A stretch of 64,000 bases of DNA, taken from Bowmanella pacifica. Lineage in GTDB: Bacteria > Pseudomonadota > Gammaproteobacteria > Enterobacterales > Alteromonadaceae. How positions within the stretch are numbered: position 1 is the stretch's first letter; the number at the start of each line of letters is the position of its first letter. Under the pieces are notes generated by a model, which was given only the letters and a program-made list of their open reading frames with translations, was not told the origin of the DNA and made no database searches. Of the stretch, positions 47,334-57,810 are shown piece after piece. The stretch is from assembly GCF_014645355.1 (NCBI RefSeq), contig NZ_BMLS01000005.1, forward strand, positions 124,001-188,000. Direction: 5' to 3'. The position numbers and the translations under genes were made by a program.

Positions 47334-47367
47334 CACTTATTCGGCAATTAAGCGGATAAGTGTGTTT
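47334..47367 (+). terminator. Terminator-like hairpin in the bfd-peroxiredoxin gap
   Basis: CACTTATTCG pairs with CGGATAAGTG (one wobble) around a nine-base loop and is followed by TGTTTTTG. No plus-strand gene precedes it, so it could end a short RNA or act as an attenuator in the peroxiredoxin leader. Confidence 0.45.
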
Positions 47368-47475
47368 TTGCCCTTGGTTTGCAGCACCGATGCCCTTATC
47401 TTGTGTTCTAGTCTTTTATTAGCTTGTGCCCCAAGTGGGCGATAAGCAAACATCAACCAAGAAATGGAGAAGATG

Positions 47476-48081
47476 ATGAGTGTACTAGTTGGTCGTCCAG
47501 CCCCTGATTTTACTGCTGCTGCCGTACTGGGCAACGGCGAGATTGTTGACAGCTACAACCTGAAAGATGCGATCAAAGGCAAAAAAGCGGTACTGTTTTT
47601 CTACCCTCTGGATTTTACCTTTGTATGCCCGTCTGAGCTGATCGCTTTCGACAAGCGTTACGAAGAGTTCAAACAACGCGGCGTAGAAGTTATTGGTGTG
47701 TCTATCGATTCTCAGTTCAGCCACAATGCATGGCGTAATACCCCAGTCAATCAAGGTGGTATTGGTCCTGTGAAGTACACCCTGGTGGCTGATGTGAAAC
47801 ACGAAATTTGCCAGGCTTATGATGTTGAGCATCCTGAAGCTGGCGTAGCTTTCCGTGGTTCGTTCCTGATTGACGAGGAAGGTAACGTACGTCACCAGGT
47901 CGTTAACGATCTGCCTTTGGGCCGTAACGTAGATGAAATGCTGCGTATGGTTGATGCGCTGAACTTCCACCAGGAGCACGGTGAAGTATGTCCTGCTGGT
48001 TGGCAGCAAGGTAAAGAAGGTATGCAAGCAAGCCCTGAAGGCGTGGCTAAGTACCTGGCCGAGAACAGCGACAAGCTGTAA
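47476..48081 (+). CDS. Typical 2-Cys peroxiredoxin
   Basis: 201 residues from ATG 47476, with GGAG six bases upstream; two earlier in-frame ATGs are worse placed. AhpC/TSA family: peroxidatic Cys51 in FYPLDFTFVCPSE, resolving Cys172 in EVCPAGW, and GVSIDSQFSHNAW. The GGIGPVKYTLVAD loop and C-terminal helix match sensitive-type Prx. Reduces H2O2 and organic peroxides; partner reductase (thioredoxin or AhpF-like) not identifiable here. Confidence 0.95.
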   Translation: MSVLVGRPAPDFTAAAVLGNGEIVDSYNLKDAIKGKKAVLFFYPLDFTFVCPSELIAFDKRYEEFKQRGVEVIGVSIDSQFSHNAWRNTPVNQGGIGPVKYTLVADVKHEICQAYDVEHPEAGVAFRGSFLIDEEGNVRHQVVNDLPLGRNVDEMLRMVDALNFHQEHGEVCPAGWQQGKEGMQASPEGVAKYLAENSDKL

Positions 48082-48100
48082 TCAGACAAAGGTTGTCAGT

Positions 48101-48128
48101 AAAAAGCCGCGATATCGCGGCTTTTTTT
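48101..48128. terminator. Bidirectional terminator between peroxiredoxin and usp genes
   Basis: A perfect palindrome, AAGCCGCGATATCGCGGCTT (48104-48123), with A-run before and T-run after. Confidence 0.92.
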
Positions 48129-48136
48129 ATACATTA

Positions 48137-49015
48137 TCAGGGCTGTATCGCAATAACATCAGTTTTTAACAGGGCCAGTATATTCTCTGCTGTATTCCCC
48201 TGCAGTTTGCCTTTTAATCCTTTGCGACCCACAGTACCTATAGTGACTAGCCCGGCGTTAATGTCGGCGGCAACACTAGGGATCACTTTATCTGGGTTGC
48301 CCGCTTTAACATGGACATGTTCCGGATTAAGCGGGAAATCTCCCGCCATCTGCTGAATTACTGGCATATATTGAGTTTTGGCATCGCTGGCCATTTGCTT
48401 GGCACTTAAGCCCATCAGATTCTTGAGTACCGGTGATATGGGTAAGCAATAGACGCAATGCAATTCACCACCAAAATGCTTCACCCATTCAATGCTGGTC
48501 GCGAGTAAACGCTGATTCAAAGCCAATTTGCTTTGTAGCTTGCTGCCTAAATCCAATGCCACCAGCACATTGTGTTGTTTCTTCCATTTCTTTTCGGCAA
48601 CCAGCATAACAGGCACTTGGCTGGTTCGGAGTAGATGCCAATCCGTGGGGGTATAAAATATGCTTTCGCTGCGTCGACCGGTTTTTATAATCAGGTCATG
48701 CTTATGAGTGCGACTGAATTCTACAGTCCAACTGGCAATATTTTTTTCCCACACCACTTGGCTTGTCACATTTTCGCTGTTAAGTGCTAGCTCCTTTAGC
48801 TGACGGTTCAGCCACTGCTGGCGTTGTTCAAGCAAGCTTTGCTGAATGGCTTTTTGTTGACCAGCTGTGAGGTTATCAGGTAAATGCTTTAGCTGTTCAT
48901 GAACAAAGCTAAGTACAGTCACCTTTGCACCTTGTGCATCGGCAAGCGGTTTAGCTTTCGCCAACGCTTTGGGCTTGTTGCCTGGCAGATCTGCGATCAC
49001 CAAAATCTGTTTCAT
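48137..49015 (-). CDS. Universal stress protein with two Usp domains (UspE-like)
   Basis: 292 residues from ATG 49015 (AGGA eight bases upstream; a GTG two codons earlier is closer to the site and less likely). Two Usp domains in tandem: ~1-140 (ILVIADLPGNK ... LIIKTGRRSESIFYTPTDWHLLRTSQVPVMLVAEK) and ~148-292 (NVLVALDLGSKLQSK ... GTVGRKGLKGKLQGNTAENILALLKTDVIAI). The second has the GxxGxxG-type nucleotide loop. Role in stress survival is inferred from family. Confidence 0.85.
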   Translation of the reverse strand: MKQILVIADLPGNKPKALAKAKPLADAQGAKVTVLSFVHEQLKHLPDNLTAGQQKAIQQSLLEQRQQWLNRQLKELALNSENVTSQVVWEKNIASWTVEFSRTHKHDLIIKTGRRSESIFYTPTDWHLLRTSQVPVMLVAEKKWKKQHNVLVALDLGSKLQSKLALNQRLLATSIEWVKHFGGELHCVYCLPISPVLKNLMGLSAKQMASDAKTQYMPVIQQMAGDFPLNPEHVHVKAGNPDKVIPSVAADINAGLVTIGTVGRKGLKGKLQGNTAENILALLKTDVIAIQP

Positions 49016-49102
49016 CAGCACATTCCTTTTGTTATCAACCGGGTAAACTTAGCATGACTGCTAAACAATGCCTGGATTTATATCAGAAGCAATCTCGCTG
49101 GC

Positions 49103-49741
49103 CTAGCTCTCTTCTAAAGGCGGTGGCCAACCACCCAATTGCTGCCATTTATTGACAATAATACAAAACAACTCGGCGGTCCTTTCTGCGTCATACAAAG
49201 CGGAGTGGGCTAGTGCCTGGTCAAAGGCCAAGCCGGCGGCCCGGCACGCTTTGATCAGTACAGTTTGGCCGAAGGCCAGGGCTGATAAGCTGGTGGTGTC
49301 GAAAGACACAAAGGGGTGAAATGGTGTGCGTTTAATGGCGCTGCGATGAATGGCGGCATTGACAAAACCCTGATCAAAAGCGGCATTATGGGCCACGATC
49401 ACCGAGCGCTGACAGTCAGCTTCTTTCTGTGCCTTACGAATTTGTTTGCATACCTCTTTCATCACGTCTGTTTCCGGCAGTGCGCCACGTAGCGCGCAGT
49501 GAGGGTCTATACCGTTAAATTCCAGTGCGGCGGGCTCCAGGTTGGCGCCCTCAAAAGGGTCAACATGGAAGTGGATAGTCTTGTCTCGCACCAGCAGGCC
49601 ATTCTCATCCAGCTTTAAGGTGACGGCAGCAATTTCCAGCAAGGCATCGGTGAGGGGGTTAAAGCCAGCGGTTTCCACATCAATAACGACAGGGAAGTAG
49701 CCCCGGAATCTTTGCTTGAGTTGTTGCGTTTCTGCTGTCAT
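49103..49741 (-). CDS. rnt: Ribonuclease T
   Basis: 212 residues. DEDDh exonuclease motifs: Exo [13 protein letters not shown] (Asp, Glu), Exo [14 protein letters not shown], Exo [18 protein letters not shown] with its His. Trims 3' ends of tRNA and other stable RNAs. It lies back to back with motY, as in Vibrio. Confidence 0.96.
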   Translation of the reverse strand: MTAETQQLKQRFRGYFPVVIDVETAGFNPLTDALLEIAAVTLKLDENGLLVRDKTIHFHVDPFEGANLEPAALEFNGIDPHCALRGALPETDVMKEVCKQIRKAQKEADCQRSVIVAHNAAFDQGFVNAAIHRSAIKRTPFHPFVSFDTTSLSALAFGQTVLIKACRAAGLAFDQALAHSALYDAERTAELFCIIVNKWQQLGGWPPPLEES

Positions 49742-49886
49742 CTTTTACTCTATCTACTCGTTGGCGACCCTTATTGGGCCGCGATTATGACAAGTCTGGC
49801 CGAGGCTATCCAGTGAATGCGCAATATGCAGGTCAAGAAGCTGACACAACTGCCGATATCTGATTAAGGAATTGGACAGAGACGCT

Positions 49887-50753
49887 ATGAATAAATTCTT
49901 TTGTGTTCTACTCGGTTTTCTTGCTGTGCCAGCGTCAGCTGGGTTGCGTCATTATGCCGCGACCATCGAAAGTTCGTCCTGGCAACTCAGTAGCCAGAGC
50001 CGCTTGCAGTGTACCCTGAAACACCATGTGCCTGGTTATGGCGATGCCATGTTTACTAGTCTGGCCAGCAAGCAACTGAATATGGAGTTTGAGCTGGATA
50101 TGCTGCAATTGCCCAAAACTTATGGGATGGCGGCGGTTTATTCGGTTCCACCCAATTGGATGCCCGGCGCCATGCAGCGCCAGATAGCCCAAATGCCTAT
50201 TCGTAAGCAATATAATGGTGATTTGCCAGAGCAGGCTGCCTGGACCATTTTATCGGAGCTGGAGAAGGGTTTTTGGCCGACTATTTACTACAGAGACTGG
50301 TATAACGAACAGGATCGCGTGGCGGTAGGGCTAAACGCCAGTAACTTCCTCGACCAATATCGACAGTTTTCACAATGTGTTGCTAATTTGCTGCCATTTA
50401 ATTTTGAAGACATTGCTTATACTGTGTTGTCTTATCAGAAAAGCTCAGATGAATTCACCCGTGGTTCGCGCAAAAAGCTCAGCATGATTAGCGATTACCT
50501 GAAGGAAGACACCAATATAGAATTAGTGTTGCTGGATGCCTATACCGACAGCTACGGTGGCAGTTGGAGCAACACGCAATTATCCATACGTCGTGCTGAG
50601 CGAGTTAAGCAGTTCTTTGAGGAGCAGGGCGTGGATGCGGAACGCATTAAGGTGACTGGCCACGGTGAGCGGCGACATATTGCAGAAAACAGTAATGCGT
50701 TGTCGCGAGCCAAGAACCGGCGGGTGGTTATCCGTATGGAAAAGGGCCTGTAG
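49887..50753 (+). CDS. motY: Sodium-type flagellar motor protein MotY
   Basis: 288 residues from ATG 49887 (a TTG five codons earlier is less likely). Signal peptide 1-18 (FFCVLLGFLAVPASA/GL). The N-terminal ~150 residues (HYAATIESSSWQLSSQSRLQCTLKHHVPGYGDAMF) match the MotY T-ring domain. The C-terminal OmpA-like peptidoglycan-binding domain (~175-288) carries VLLDAYTDSYGGSWSNTQLSIRRAERVKQFF and GHGERR...NRRVVIRM. MotY anchors PomA/PomB stators of polar sodium-driven flagella. A motor of that type is therefore expected in this organism. Confidence 0.92.
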   Translation: MNKFFCVLLGFLAVPASAGLRHYAATIESSSWQLSSQSRLQCTLKHHVPGYGDAMFTSLASKQLNMEFELDMLQLPKTYGMAAVYSVPPNWMPGAMQRQIAQMPIRKQYNGDLPEQAAWTILSELEKGFWPTIYYRDWYNEQDRVAVGLNASNFLDQYRQFSQCVANLLPFNFEDIAYTVLSYQKSSDEFTRGSRKKLSMISDYLKEDTNIELVLLDAYTDSYGGSWSNTQLSIRRAERVKQFFEEQGVDAERIKVTGHGERRHIAENSNALSRAKNRRVVIRMEKGL

Positions 50754-50760
50754 GCTCAGA

Positions 50761-50792
50761 AAATAAGGGCGTATGTAGCGCCCTTATTTTTG
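50761..50792. terminator. Terminator between motY and glpQ-like gene
   Basis: AAATAAGGGC and GCCCTTATTT pair around GTATGTAGC, followed by T-rich sequence; serves both converging genes and overlaps the end of the downstream one. Confidence 0.85.
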
Positions 50793-51782
50793 TTTGCTTT
50801 GTAGGTATTGGCTGACCTTGTCGGGAAAGTCAGTGAACACACCATCTACTTTCAGCCAATCAAAGGTCAGGGTTAACGCCTGCTGCCAGTTCAGGTTTGG
50901 TGGCAACTGATCAGCCCTTAGGGTATATGGATGAATCTTCAAACCCTGTGCCTTGGCATTCATTAATAACTGTGTCGGCGCCTGGGTTTCGAAATCAACC
51001 AATTGTGGCAACCAGGGACCAATGCCATCGGCGACTTGCGCAATTTCTTTTAAGCCTTGAGCGGAGCGAAGGTAAGCATAGTCATTGTCCGACTCCTGCC
51101 AGCTATTTTCCGCCAGTAACTGCACCAGGCCGGTTTTTAATCCCAATTCATTGCGTAGCCTGCGGGTTTCATTAAAGTCGAAGCACTGTACAAACATATT
51201 GGCGTCAGCCTGATTGAGCTTGTACTTTTCCAGCATTGCCATAAAAATCTGGCTGATATCCTGCCCGGCGGCCCGGTGAAAAGCTGGGGATTTAAGCTCT
51301 GGGTACAAACCTATGTTTGTGCCGCGACTGCGGTTCAGCTCGCTAATGAGATTTATTTGTTGCTCAAAGGTGGCAATCTTAAACAGATCGCTATTACTGC
51401 CATTGTGCTGATAACGATTGGCAAAAACCTGTTGGTTTTGCGCGTCGCGCCTTTCATGCACTGTTAGCTGCTTCAGCTCAGCGAGGGTAAAGTCAATCGC
51501 ATAAAAACGCCCATCGGCGCGTTTTCGTGCCGGGAATACCTCAGCCACATTGGTTACAGTATCAAGGTGGATATCGTGCAATACCACTAATACGCCGTCC
51601 TTGGACAATACCAAGTCCTGCTCGATAAAATCTGGTGACATGCCATGGGCCAGGATAACGGCCGGCAAAGTATGTTCTGGCAAATAACCGGATGCACCGC
51701 GATGGGCAATCACCACGGGCCTGGCGATGGCCGCCAGGCTTAAGGTGGACAGCAGGACAGTAGCAATCAACGTCCTTATCAT
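50784..51782 (-). CDS. glpQ: Glycerophosphodiester phosphodiesterase
   Basis: 332 residues with signal peptide 1-21 (TLIATVLLSTLSLAAIA/RP). GDPD domain: VVIAHRGASGYLPEHT (catalytic His/Arg), DFIEQDLVLSKDGVLVVLHD (Glu, Asp and second His) and LYPELKSP. C-terminal VDGVFTDFPDKV. Periplasmic enzyme hydrolysing deacylated phospholipids to glycerol-3-phosphate. Followed by gloA and the rsx genes on the same strand. Confidence 0.93.
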   Translation of the reverse strand: MIRTLIATVLLSTLSLAAIARPVVIAHRGASGYLPEHTLPAVILAHGMSPDFIEQDLVLSKDGVLVVLHDIHLDTVTNVAEVFPARKRADGRFYAIDFTLAELKQLTVHERRDAQNQQVFANRYQHNGSNSDLFKIATFEQQINLISELNRSRGTNIGLYPELKSPAFHRAAGQDISQIFMAMLEKYKLNQADANMFVQCFDFNETRRLRNELGLKTGLVQLLAENSWQESDNDYAYLRSAQGLKEIAQVADGIGPWLPQLVDFETQAPTQLLMNAKAQGLKIHPYTLRADQLPPNLNWQQALTLTFDWLKVDGVFTDFPDKVSQYLQSKQK

Positions 51783-51791
51783 AGCGTGGGT

Positions 51792-52172
51792 TTATTCCTG
51801 GATGAGTTCGACGGCGTAACCGTCTGGGTCGCGAACAAAGGCGATCACAGTTGAACCACCTTTCACCGGCCCTGGTTTGCGATAGACATCAGCGCCCTGA
51901 CGTTCTAATGTTTCGCACACGGCATAGATATCCTCAGCACCAATCGCAATATGACCATAGGCCGTACCCATATCGTAGCTGTCTTTATCCCAGTTATAGG
52001 TCAACTCCAACACGGTATGAGTGTCTTCCTCACCGTAGCCGAGGAAGGCCAGGGTGTATTGATATTCCTGGTTTTCACTGGTACGCAGCAGTTTCATGCC
52101 AAGTAGCTCAGTGTAAAATTTGATGGAGCGTTCCAGATTGCCAACGCGCAACATGGTATGCAGTAGTCTCAT
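51792..52172 (-). CDS. gloA: Lactoylglutathione lyase (glyoxalase I)
   Basis: 126 residues. Metal ligands His5 (RLLHTMLRV), Glu ~56 (TVLELTYNW), His ~74 (AYGHIAIGA) and Glu122 (AVELIQE), matching the Ni-dependent enzyme. Detoxifies methylglyoxal as the glutathione hemithioacetal. Confidence 0.96.
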   Translation of the reverse strand: MRLLHTMLRVGNLERSIKFYTELLGMKLLRTSENQEYQYTLAFLGYGEEDTHTVLELTYNWDKDSYDMGTAYGHIAIGAEDIYAVCETLERQGADVYRKPGPVKGGSTVIAFVRDPDGYAVELIQE

Positions 52173-52213
52173 TTGTCTGATCCTTTTTTGGATTTACGGG
52201 AAGTATAAAGGGC

Positions 52214-52849
52214 TTATATGTCAGTTTTGTCTCTGAACTCGCAGAGATCTTCAATCAAACAGGCGCCGCAGCGGGGTTTTCTGGCCACGCAAACATAGCG
52301 GCCATGTAAGATAAGCCAGTGATGTACATCCACCTTAAATTCCGCTGGTACGACTTTAAGTAGCTTATTTTCCACCTCAACCACGTTTTTGCCAGGGGCA
52401 AGGCCCGTGCGGTTGCTGACTCTGAAAATATGCGTATCCACAGCGATGGTAGGCCAGCCAAAGGCGGTGTTCAGCACTACATTAGCGGTTTTTCTTCCTA
52501 CCCCAGGTAGGGCTTCCAGGGCTTCGCGGCTTTCTGGAACTTCACCGTCAAACTGCTCCACCAAGATACGACAGGTTTTGATCACATTCTCGGCCTTAGC
52601 GTTAAACAGGCCGATGGTTTTGATGTAATCCTTAAGGCCGTCTACCCCTAGCGCCAGAATGGCAGCAGCGGTATTGGCCACCGGGAAAAGTTTGTCGGTG
52701 GCTTTATTGACCCCCACATCTGTTGCTTGCGCTGAGAGGATCACGGCAATCAGCAGCTCAAATGGGGAGCTGTAGTTGAGCTCTGTAGTAGGGTGAGGGT
52801 TTTCCGCCCTCAACCTGGTCAGAATTTCTTTTCGTTTAGTCTGATTCAT
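52214..52849 (-). CDS. nth: Endonuclease III
   Basis: 211 residues. Helix-hairpin-helix LPGVGRKTANVVLN with catalytic Lys, catalytic Asp in VDTHIFRVSNR and the C-terminal four-Cys [4Fe-4S] loop CVARKPRCGACLIEDLC. Removes oxidised pyrimidines. Adjacent to rsxE as in E. coli. Confidence 0.97.
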   Translation of the reverse strand: MNQTKRKEILTRLRAENPHPTTELNYSSPFELLIAVILSAQATDVGVNKATDKLFPVANTAAAILALGVDGLKDYIKTIGLFNAKAENVIKTCRILVEQFDGEVPESREALEALPGVGRKTANVVLNTAFGWPTIAVDTHIFRVSNRTGLAPGKNVVEVENKLLKVVPAEFKVDVHHWLILHGRYVCVARKPRCGACLIEDLCEFRDKTDI

Positions 52850-52890
52850 TCTGGTCTTGCTTTGTGTACAGGCAGGCGATGACGCATTGT

Positions 52891-53586
52891 TCAGGATGAC
52901 TCTGCGGTCACCCGGGCTCGCTGAACGACTTTGGCCGGCTGCTTATGTAATTGTTCGATACGTTTATCCAGGGCATTTTTCAGGGCAATCAGCAGCCCCA
53001 TACCGATAAAGGCCCCTGGCGGAAGTATAGCGAGTAAAAATTTATGCTCAGTGACAAATAAGGTCAGCTTAAGACTCAGTGCCCAATCACCGAACAAGGT
53101 TTCCGCACCACTAAACAGGGTACCGCTGCCTAAAATCTCGCGCAGTGCGCCAAGGGTGACCAATACCAAGGTAAAACCAATGCCCATCATTAGGCCATCA
53201 AAGGCGGCATAGCCAACCGGATTTTTTGAGGCGTAGGCTTCCGCTCGCCCAATAATGGCGCAGTTGGTCACGATTAAGGGAATAAAGATGCCAAGTGCCA
53301 AATACAGGTTGTAGGTATAGGCATTCATCAAGAGCTGAATAATGGTAACAAAGGCGGCAATAACCATCACAAAAATGGGTATACGTACTTCATTAGGCAC
53401 TAGGTTTCGTACTAGTGATACCGTGGTGTTGGAGCCTATTAACACCGCCGTGGTGGCAAGCCCCAAGCCCAGGCCATTGATAAAGCTACCGGTAACAGCT
53501 AACAGGGGGCATAAGCCCAGCAGCTGGACCAGGGCAGCGTTATTCTTCCAAAGCCCCTGCCAGGACAGGGTTTTGAGCTCACTCAT
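52891..53586 (-). CDS. rsxE: Rsx/Rnf electron transport complex subunit E
   Basis: 231 residues from ATG 53586, overlapping rsxG; an ORF running 84 bp further upstream is rejected. Six helices with [40 protein letters not shown] and [17 protein letters not shown], the RnfE signature. Part of the ion-coupled complex that transfers electrons between ferredoxin-like donors and NAD; also named SoxR-reducing. Confidence 0.95.
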   Translation of the reverse strand: MSELKTLSWQGLWKNNAALVQLLGLCPLLAVTGSFINGLGLGLATTAVLIGSNTTVSLVRNLVPNEVRIPIFVMVIAAFVTIIQLLMNAYTYNLYLALGIFIPLIVTNCAIIGRAEAYASKNPVGYAAFDGLMMGIGFTLVLVTLGALREILGSGTLFSGAETLFGDWALSLKLTLFVTEHKFLLAILPPGAFIGMGLLIALKNALDKRIEQLHKQPAKVVQRARVTAESS

Positions 53587-54232
53587 TGTGGTCTCCACTA
53601 GTCGGGGCCAAGCATTGATTAGGGGCATCAAACAGTATCTGCTGTTGTTCTGCTGCCAGCAACAAAGCATTTTTAACGGCTTTTACCATAGCGCGAGGGG
53701 TAATAGTGGCACCGGTAAACTGGTCAAACTGCCCTCCGTCTTTTTTCACCGCCCAGTATTTTTGTTCGCCGCTGGCTATGCTCTTACCATTAAAACTTAA
53801 GATCCAGTCACTGATTCTGATATCTATTTTGTCACCCAGCCCTGGGGTTTCCTGATGCTTCAGCACTCTAACACCAGTAACCTGGCCGGCGAGGTTTACA
53901 CCAACCAGTAACTCGATATCGCCACTATAGCCGTCTGGTGTCATGGTTTGAAGCACTAGGGCTACAGGTTCGCCCTGTAAGCGCGCGCGATAGACGGTTT
54001 TGGGACTGTCATCACCCAATAAACTGACGTTGGTTACTTCAGTGCAATCATGCTCTATATCATTGTCGTGTAGTGCTGGGGGGACAATGCTGCCAAGGAT
54101 CTTTTGCAGTTGTCGCTGCTCCTGGCTTTTAATGCGTGGCGCGGTTAACTCATAGGTCAGGGCAATCAGACCTGTGGTTATTAAAGCAAAGGCGGTTAGC
54201 GTCAGACCGCTACGTTTCAGATGGGTTTTCAT
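53579..54232 (-). CDS. rsxG: Rsx/Rnf electron transport complex subunit G
   Basis: 217 residues with an N-terminal membrane helix ([20 protein letters not shown]). Periplasmic FMN domain with [33 protein letters not shown] and the covalent flavin site [12 protein letters not shown] (Thr of GAT). Confidence 0.95.
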   Translation of the reverse strand: MKTHLKRSGLTLTAFALITTGLIALTYELTAPRIKSQEQRQLQKILGSIVPPALHDNDIEHDCTEVTNVSLLGDDSPKTVYRARLQGEPVALVLQTMTPDGYSGDIELLVGVNLAGQVTGVRVLKHQETPGLGDKIDIRISDWILSFNGKSIASGEQKYWAVKKDGGQFDQFTGATITPRAMVKAVKNALLLAAEQQQILFDAPNQCLAPTSGDHNE

Positions 54233-55296
54233 CTTCTTTTAGCCTTACTTTGATAGCCATAAGTGCGGGGTCTGGTGTAGTAGTCAATCAGCGGCACGGT
54301 CATATTCATTAATACCACGGCAAAGGCGATGGCGTCCGGATAGCCGCCCCAGGTGCGGATAACGATGACTAACACCCCGATACCTGCCCCAAAAATCAGT
54401 CGCCCTTTATCTGTAGTGCTGGCCGATACCGGATCCGTGGCAATAAAGAAGGCGCCCAGCATAGTGCCGCCACTTAGCAGATGAAACCAGGGAGAGGCAA
54501 AGAGGTCAGGGCTGGTGAGATGAATAATCCCGCCAACCAACAAAATCGCCCCCAACATACTGACTGGAATCTGCCATTTGATGGCGCGCAGTTTCAATAA
54601 AACCAAGCCGCCAGCTAAATAGGCCAGATTAATCCATAGCCAGCCGATACCGAAGCCATCTGCAAATTGCACCTTACTGGTGGCTTCCTGCAGGGTTAAC
54701 CCCAAACTAATATCGGTTTTTACGCTATCCAAAGGCGTTGCCATGGTAAAGCCGTCCGCCCCCATTCTAAGTTGCGCAAGGCTGTACCCATCGGCGGTAA
54801 AACCGGTGAAAATCACGCGCAGTGCATCGAATAAATCATAGCCTTGCTCAGCAAGGGCTGCTGGTGGCATCCAGGATGTCATGGCGACGGGGAAAGAGAC
54901 CAGCAAGGTGACATAGGCCACCATGGCAGGATTAAACAGATTAAACCCTAATCCGCCGTAAAGCTGTTTGGCAATGCCTATCGCAAAAAAAGCACCGATG
55001 GCGGTTATCCACCACGGGGTAAGCGGCGGAATACAAATTGCCAGCAACAGTGCGGTTAGCAGCGCGCTACCGTCTGCCAAGGCACGTTCAAAGTCCTTTT
55101 TACGCAGCTCCAATATTGCCGCTTCTGTGCCCAGCGCAAAAACCGCGGCGATAACAAATTGGATTAGGCTTCCCCAGCCGAAAAACCAGCTCTGCAAGGC
55201 AAAGCCGGGCAGGGCACAGTAGCAAACCAATCGCATCAGTTGCGCAGTACTACGTTGCTGATGTTGATGTGGAGAACTGGCTAATCTAAGACTCAT
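54229..55296 (-). CDS. rsxD: Rsx/Rnf electron transport complex subunit D
   Basis: 355 residues, about ten helices. [45 protein letters not shown] and the covalent FMN region [21 protein letters not shown] identify RnfD/NqrB. Overlaps rsxC and rsxG by four bases each. Confidence 0.95.
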   Translation of the reverse strand: MSLRLASSPHQHQQRSTAQLMRLVCYCALPGFALQSWFFGWGSLIQFVIAAVFALGTEAAILELRKKDFERALADGSALLTALLLAICIPPLTPWWITAIGAFFAIGIAKQLYGGLGFNLFNPAMVAYVTLLVSFPVAMTSWMPPAALAEQGYDLFDALRVIFTGFTADGYSLAQLRMGADGFTMATPLDSVKTDISLGLTLQEATSKVQFADGFGIGWLWINLAYLAGGLVLLKLRAIKWQIPVSMLGAILLVGGIIHLTSPDLFASPWFHLLSGGTMLGAFFIATDPVSASTTDKGRLIFGAGIGVLVIVIRTWGGYPDAIAFAVVLMNMTVPLIDYYTRPRTYGYQSKAKRR

Positions 55297-57797
55297 TCTT
55301 CATTGTTCTCCTGCTGATTAGCGGCATTGTTCTGCGCAGTTTGTTGAGCTTTACGAGCTTTGGCCTTGGCAATAGCGGCGGCCACCCGCTGTTTTTTATC
55401 CTCGTTTATGGTCACATCTGGCGCTGAGGCTGGCTCGTCATCCGATTGTTTAACCACTTTGTCTTTTTCCGCTTTTTGGGCCTTCGCCTGTGCGATCGCA
55501 GCCGCTATACGTTGTGCTTTAGGATCGTCACTCGCCGCTTTGCTGCTACCCGCAGATGTCTTGCTGGCTGCGCGCGAAACCTTGCGTGCCCTTGTCGGCT
55601 TGTCGGCATTTTTTGCGTGGTCCGCATCGTCCTCGCCGGCTGTCTGGGCAGCTTTTCGGGCCTTAGCTTTAGTCACAGCAGCGGCCACCTTAGCCTGCTT
55701 ATCAGTGTCGGCCGGTGCACTGTCGGGGGCATCTGTATTCTCTGCTGCCTGCGCGGCTTTTCTGGCCTTGGCTCTGGCCACAGCGGCGGCCACCTTAGCC
55801 TGCTTATTGATGTCAGCCGGTGCACTGTCTGGGGAGTCTGTATTCTCTGCTGCCTGCGCGGCTTTTCTGGCCTTGGCTCTGGCTACAGCAGCGGCCACCT
55901 TAGCCTGCTTATCGGTGTCGGCCGGTGCACTGTCGGGGGCATCTGTATTCTCTGCTGCCTGCGCGGCTCTTCTGGCCTTGGCTCTGGCCACAGCGGCGGC
56001 CACCTTAGCCTGCTTATCGGTGTCGGCCGGCACACTGTCTGGGGAGTCTGTATTCTCTGCTGCCTGCGCGGCCTTTTTGGCTTTCGCCCTTGCAATAGCT
56101 GCAGCAACTTTGTCCTGTTTATCCTGCTCGGGCGTCTGCGCTTCTGGTGTTGCCTGGCTCTCTTCTATTGCCTGAGCTTCTTTTCGGGCTTTAGCGCGGG
56201 CGATAGCTGCGGCGACTTTATCATTGCTGCCGGTTTCAGAAGTGGGAGATGTGGCTTGTTGGCGCAGCTTAGCTCTGTCAAGGGCCGCAGTTGCGCTATC
56301 GGTGGCATTGTCACCTCTGCTTGCCATGGCTTGACGACGCGCTTCGGCAGCCTGTTGATGCTTAAGTTCTCGCTCGGCTTTTTCCTGTTCCAGGCGGTCT
56401 TTGCGCGCTTCAAACCTGTCGCGGGCCTTATCTGCTTTTTGCTTCTCTTCTTCTTGCTGACGAACTTGTGCTTTGGCAACCCGATAATAATGCACTAGCG
56501 GGATCTGGCTTGGACAGACATAGGCACAGGCCCCGCATTCTATGCAGTCGAACAGATGGTAGTCCTGGGCTTTATCCAGCTCTTTGGCTTTACTATGCCA
56601 GTAAAGCTGTTGAGGTAATAAACTGACCGGACAGGCATCGGCACAGGCACTACAACGAATACAAGCCTGCTCTTCCTCGGGCAAGGTCATCTCTTGATCG
56701 GTTGGGGCCAGAATACAGTTTGTACTCTTCACCACAGGTACCTGATCTGAGACTAAGCTGAATCCCATCATCGGGCCGCCCATAATCAGGCGCTTGGTAT
56801 GTTGTCGCTGTGTTTGATAACCAGCTTGCTCAAGGAGGTGATTAACCGGGGTACCTAATAATGCCCAGACATTGCCGGGACGTTCCATGGCATCGCCGGT
56901 CAGGGTAACCACCCGCTGTATCAGCGGCTTGCCGGTAAAGATGGCATCGGCCACCGCAAAGCAAGTGCCAACGTTTTGCATGATCACGCCTACATCGATA
57001 GGCAATCTGCCATGGGGCACTTCGCGACCGGTTAATACCTGAATAAGCTGCTTTTCTCCGCCTGCCGGATACTTGGTTGGAATGCTGCAAACAATGTAAT
57101 CAGGATTTTCCTGGCAGGCTACCTGCATTGCCTGGATCGCCTGGGGTTTATTGTCTTCTATGGCTATCAGTACATGTCCGGGATTGAGCAGATGACACAG
57201 CACATCAATGCCCTGGCGTATCTGCCAAGCGTGTTCGCGCATTAGCCTGTCGTCGGCTGTTATGTAAGGTTCGCATTCGACGCCGTTGATAATCAGAAAA
57301 TCGACATCTTTTTTGGGACTGACTTTGATATGGGTTGGAAAACCAGCACCACCCATACCTGCGATACCTGCATCACAAATGGCTTCAATAATTTTAATTT
57401 TGGGCAGTTGTTGATAATCGGGCAGGGGTGTCAGCTCACACCATTGGTCCTGGCCGTCAGGGACTATCTCTACAGTCAGCTCTGGCATACCGGATGGGTG
57501 GGCAGAAACATGCGGAGCAATAGCACTGATTTTGCCCGATGTGGGGGCATGAATAGGCAGTGCAAAGGGATTCGTGCTGCGTGTCAGTGCCTGACCTTTA
57601 AGCACACCGTCTCCCACATTGACCTGCAACTGGCCTTCTGTACCTATATGCTGCTTAATCGTCAGATAAAGGCGTTCCGGTAAGGGACATTTGCCGATGA
57701 GTTCCTGATTGGACATCTCTTTACGGCCCGGCGGATGAACACCGCCCGGAAAATCGTGAAAGCGACCTTGGCGAATTTTATCTATCAGTGATTGCAA
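55293..57797 (-). CDS. rsxC: Rsx/Rnf electron transport complex subunit C with extended repeat tail
   Basis: 834 residues from TTG 57797 behind AAGGCG. N-terminal FMN/NADH-binding core ([54 protein letters not shown]), then two ferredoxin clusters, [12 protein letters not shown] and [12 protein letters not shown], near 375-430. The C-terminal ~390 residues are low-complexity, Ala/Lys/Glu/Gln-rich helical sequence, including four near-identical 35-residue repeats. Such tails are known in RsxC of Enterobacteria, but length varies widely. Confidence 0.94.
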   Translation of the reverse strand: MQSLIDKIRQGRFHDFPGGVHPPGRKEMSNQELIGKCPLPERLYLTIKQHIGTEGQLQVNVGDGVLKGQALTRSTNPFALPIHAPTSGKISAIAPHVSAHPSGMPELTVEIVPDGQDQWCELTPLPDYQQLPKIKIIEAICDAGIAGMGGAGFPTHIKVSPKKDVDFLIINGVECEPYITADDRLMREHAWQIRQGIDVLCHLLNPGHVLIAIEDNKPQAIQAMQVACQENPDYIVCSIPTKYPAGGEKQLIQVLTGREVPHGRLPIDVGVIMQNVGTCFAVADAIFTGKPLIQRVVTLTGDAMERPGNVWALLGTPVNHLLEQAGYQTQRQHTKRLIMGGPMMGFSLVSDQVPVVKSTNCILAPTDQEMTLPEEEQACIRCSACADACPVSLLPQQLYWHSKAKELDKAQDYHLFDCIECGACAYVCPSQIPLVHYYRVAKAQVRQQEEEKQKADKARDRFEARKDRLEQEKAERELKHQQAAEARRQAMASRGDNATDSATAALDRAKLRQQATSPTSETGSNDKVAAAIARAKARKEAQAIEESQATPEAQTPEQDKQDKVAAAIARAKAKKAAQAAENTDSPDSVPADTDKQAKVAAAVARAKARRAAQAAENTDAPDSAPADTDKQAKVAAAVARAKARKAAQAAENTDSPDSAPADINKQAKVAAAVARAKARKAAQAAENTDAPDSAPADTDKQAKVAAAVTKAKARKAAQTAGEDDADHAKNADKPTRARKVSRAASKTSAGSSKAASDDPKAQRIAAAIAQAKAQKAEKDKVVKQSDDEPASAPDVTINEDKKQRVAAAIAKAKARKAQQTAQNNAANQQENNEE
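55704..56123 (-). repeat. Four 105-bp repeats in the rsxC tail
   Basis: Four full units of 35 residues, consensus [20 protein letters not shown] followed by [15 protein letters not shown], then a diverged fifth (starting 55703). Differences are few, so copy number is probably variable. Generates long antisense frames that are not genes. Confidence 0.9.
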
Positions 57798-57810
57798 TGT
57801 GCTTCGCCTT

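Noticed and set aside
55360-56498. Plus-strand frames of 271 and 350 residues opposite rsxC
   Set aside because: Shadows of the repetitive rsxC tail; Cys/Leu/Gly-rich with no domain, while rsxC continues intact.
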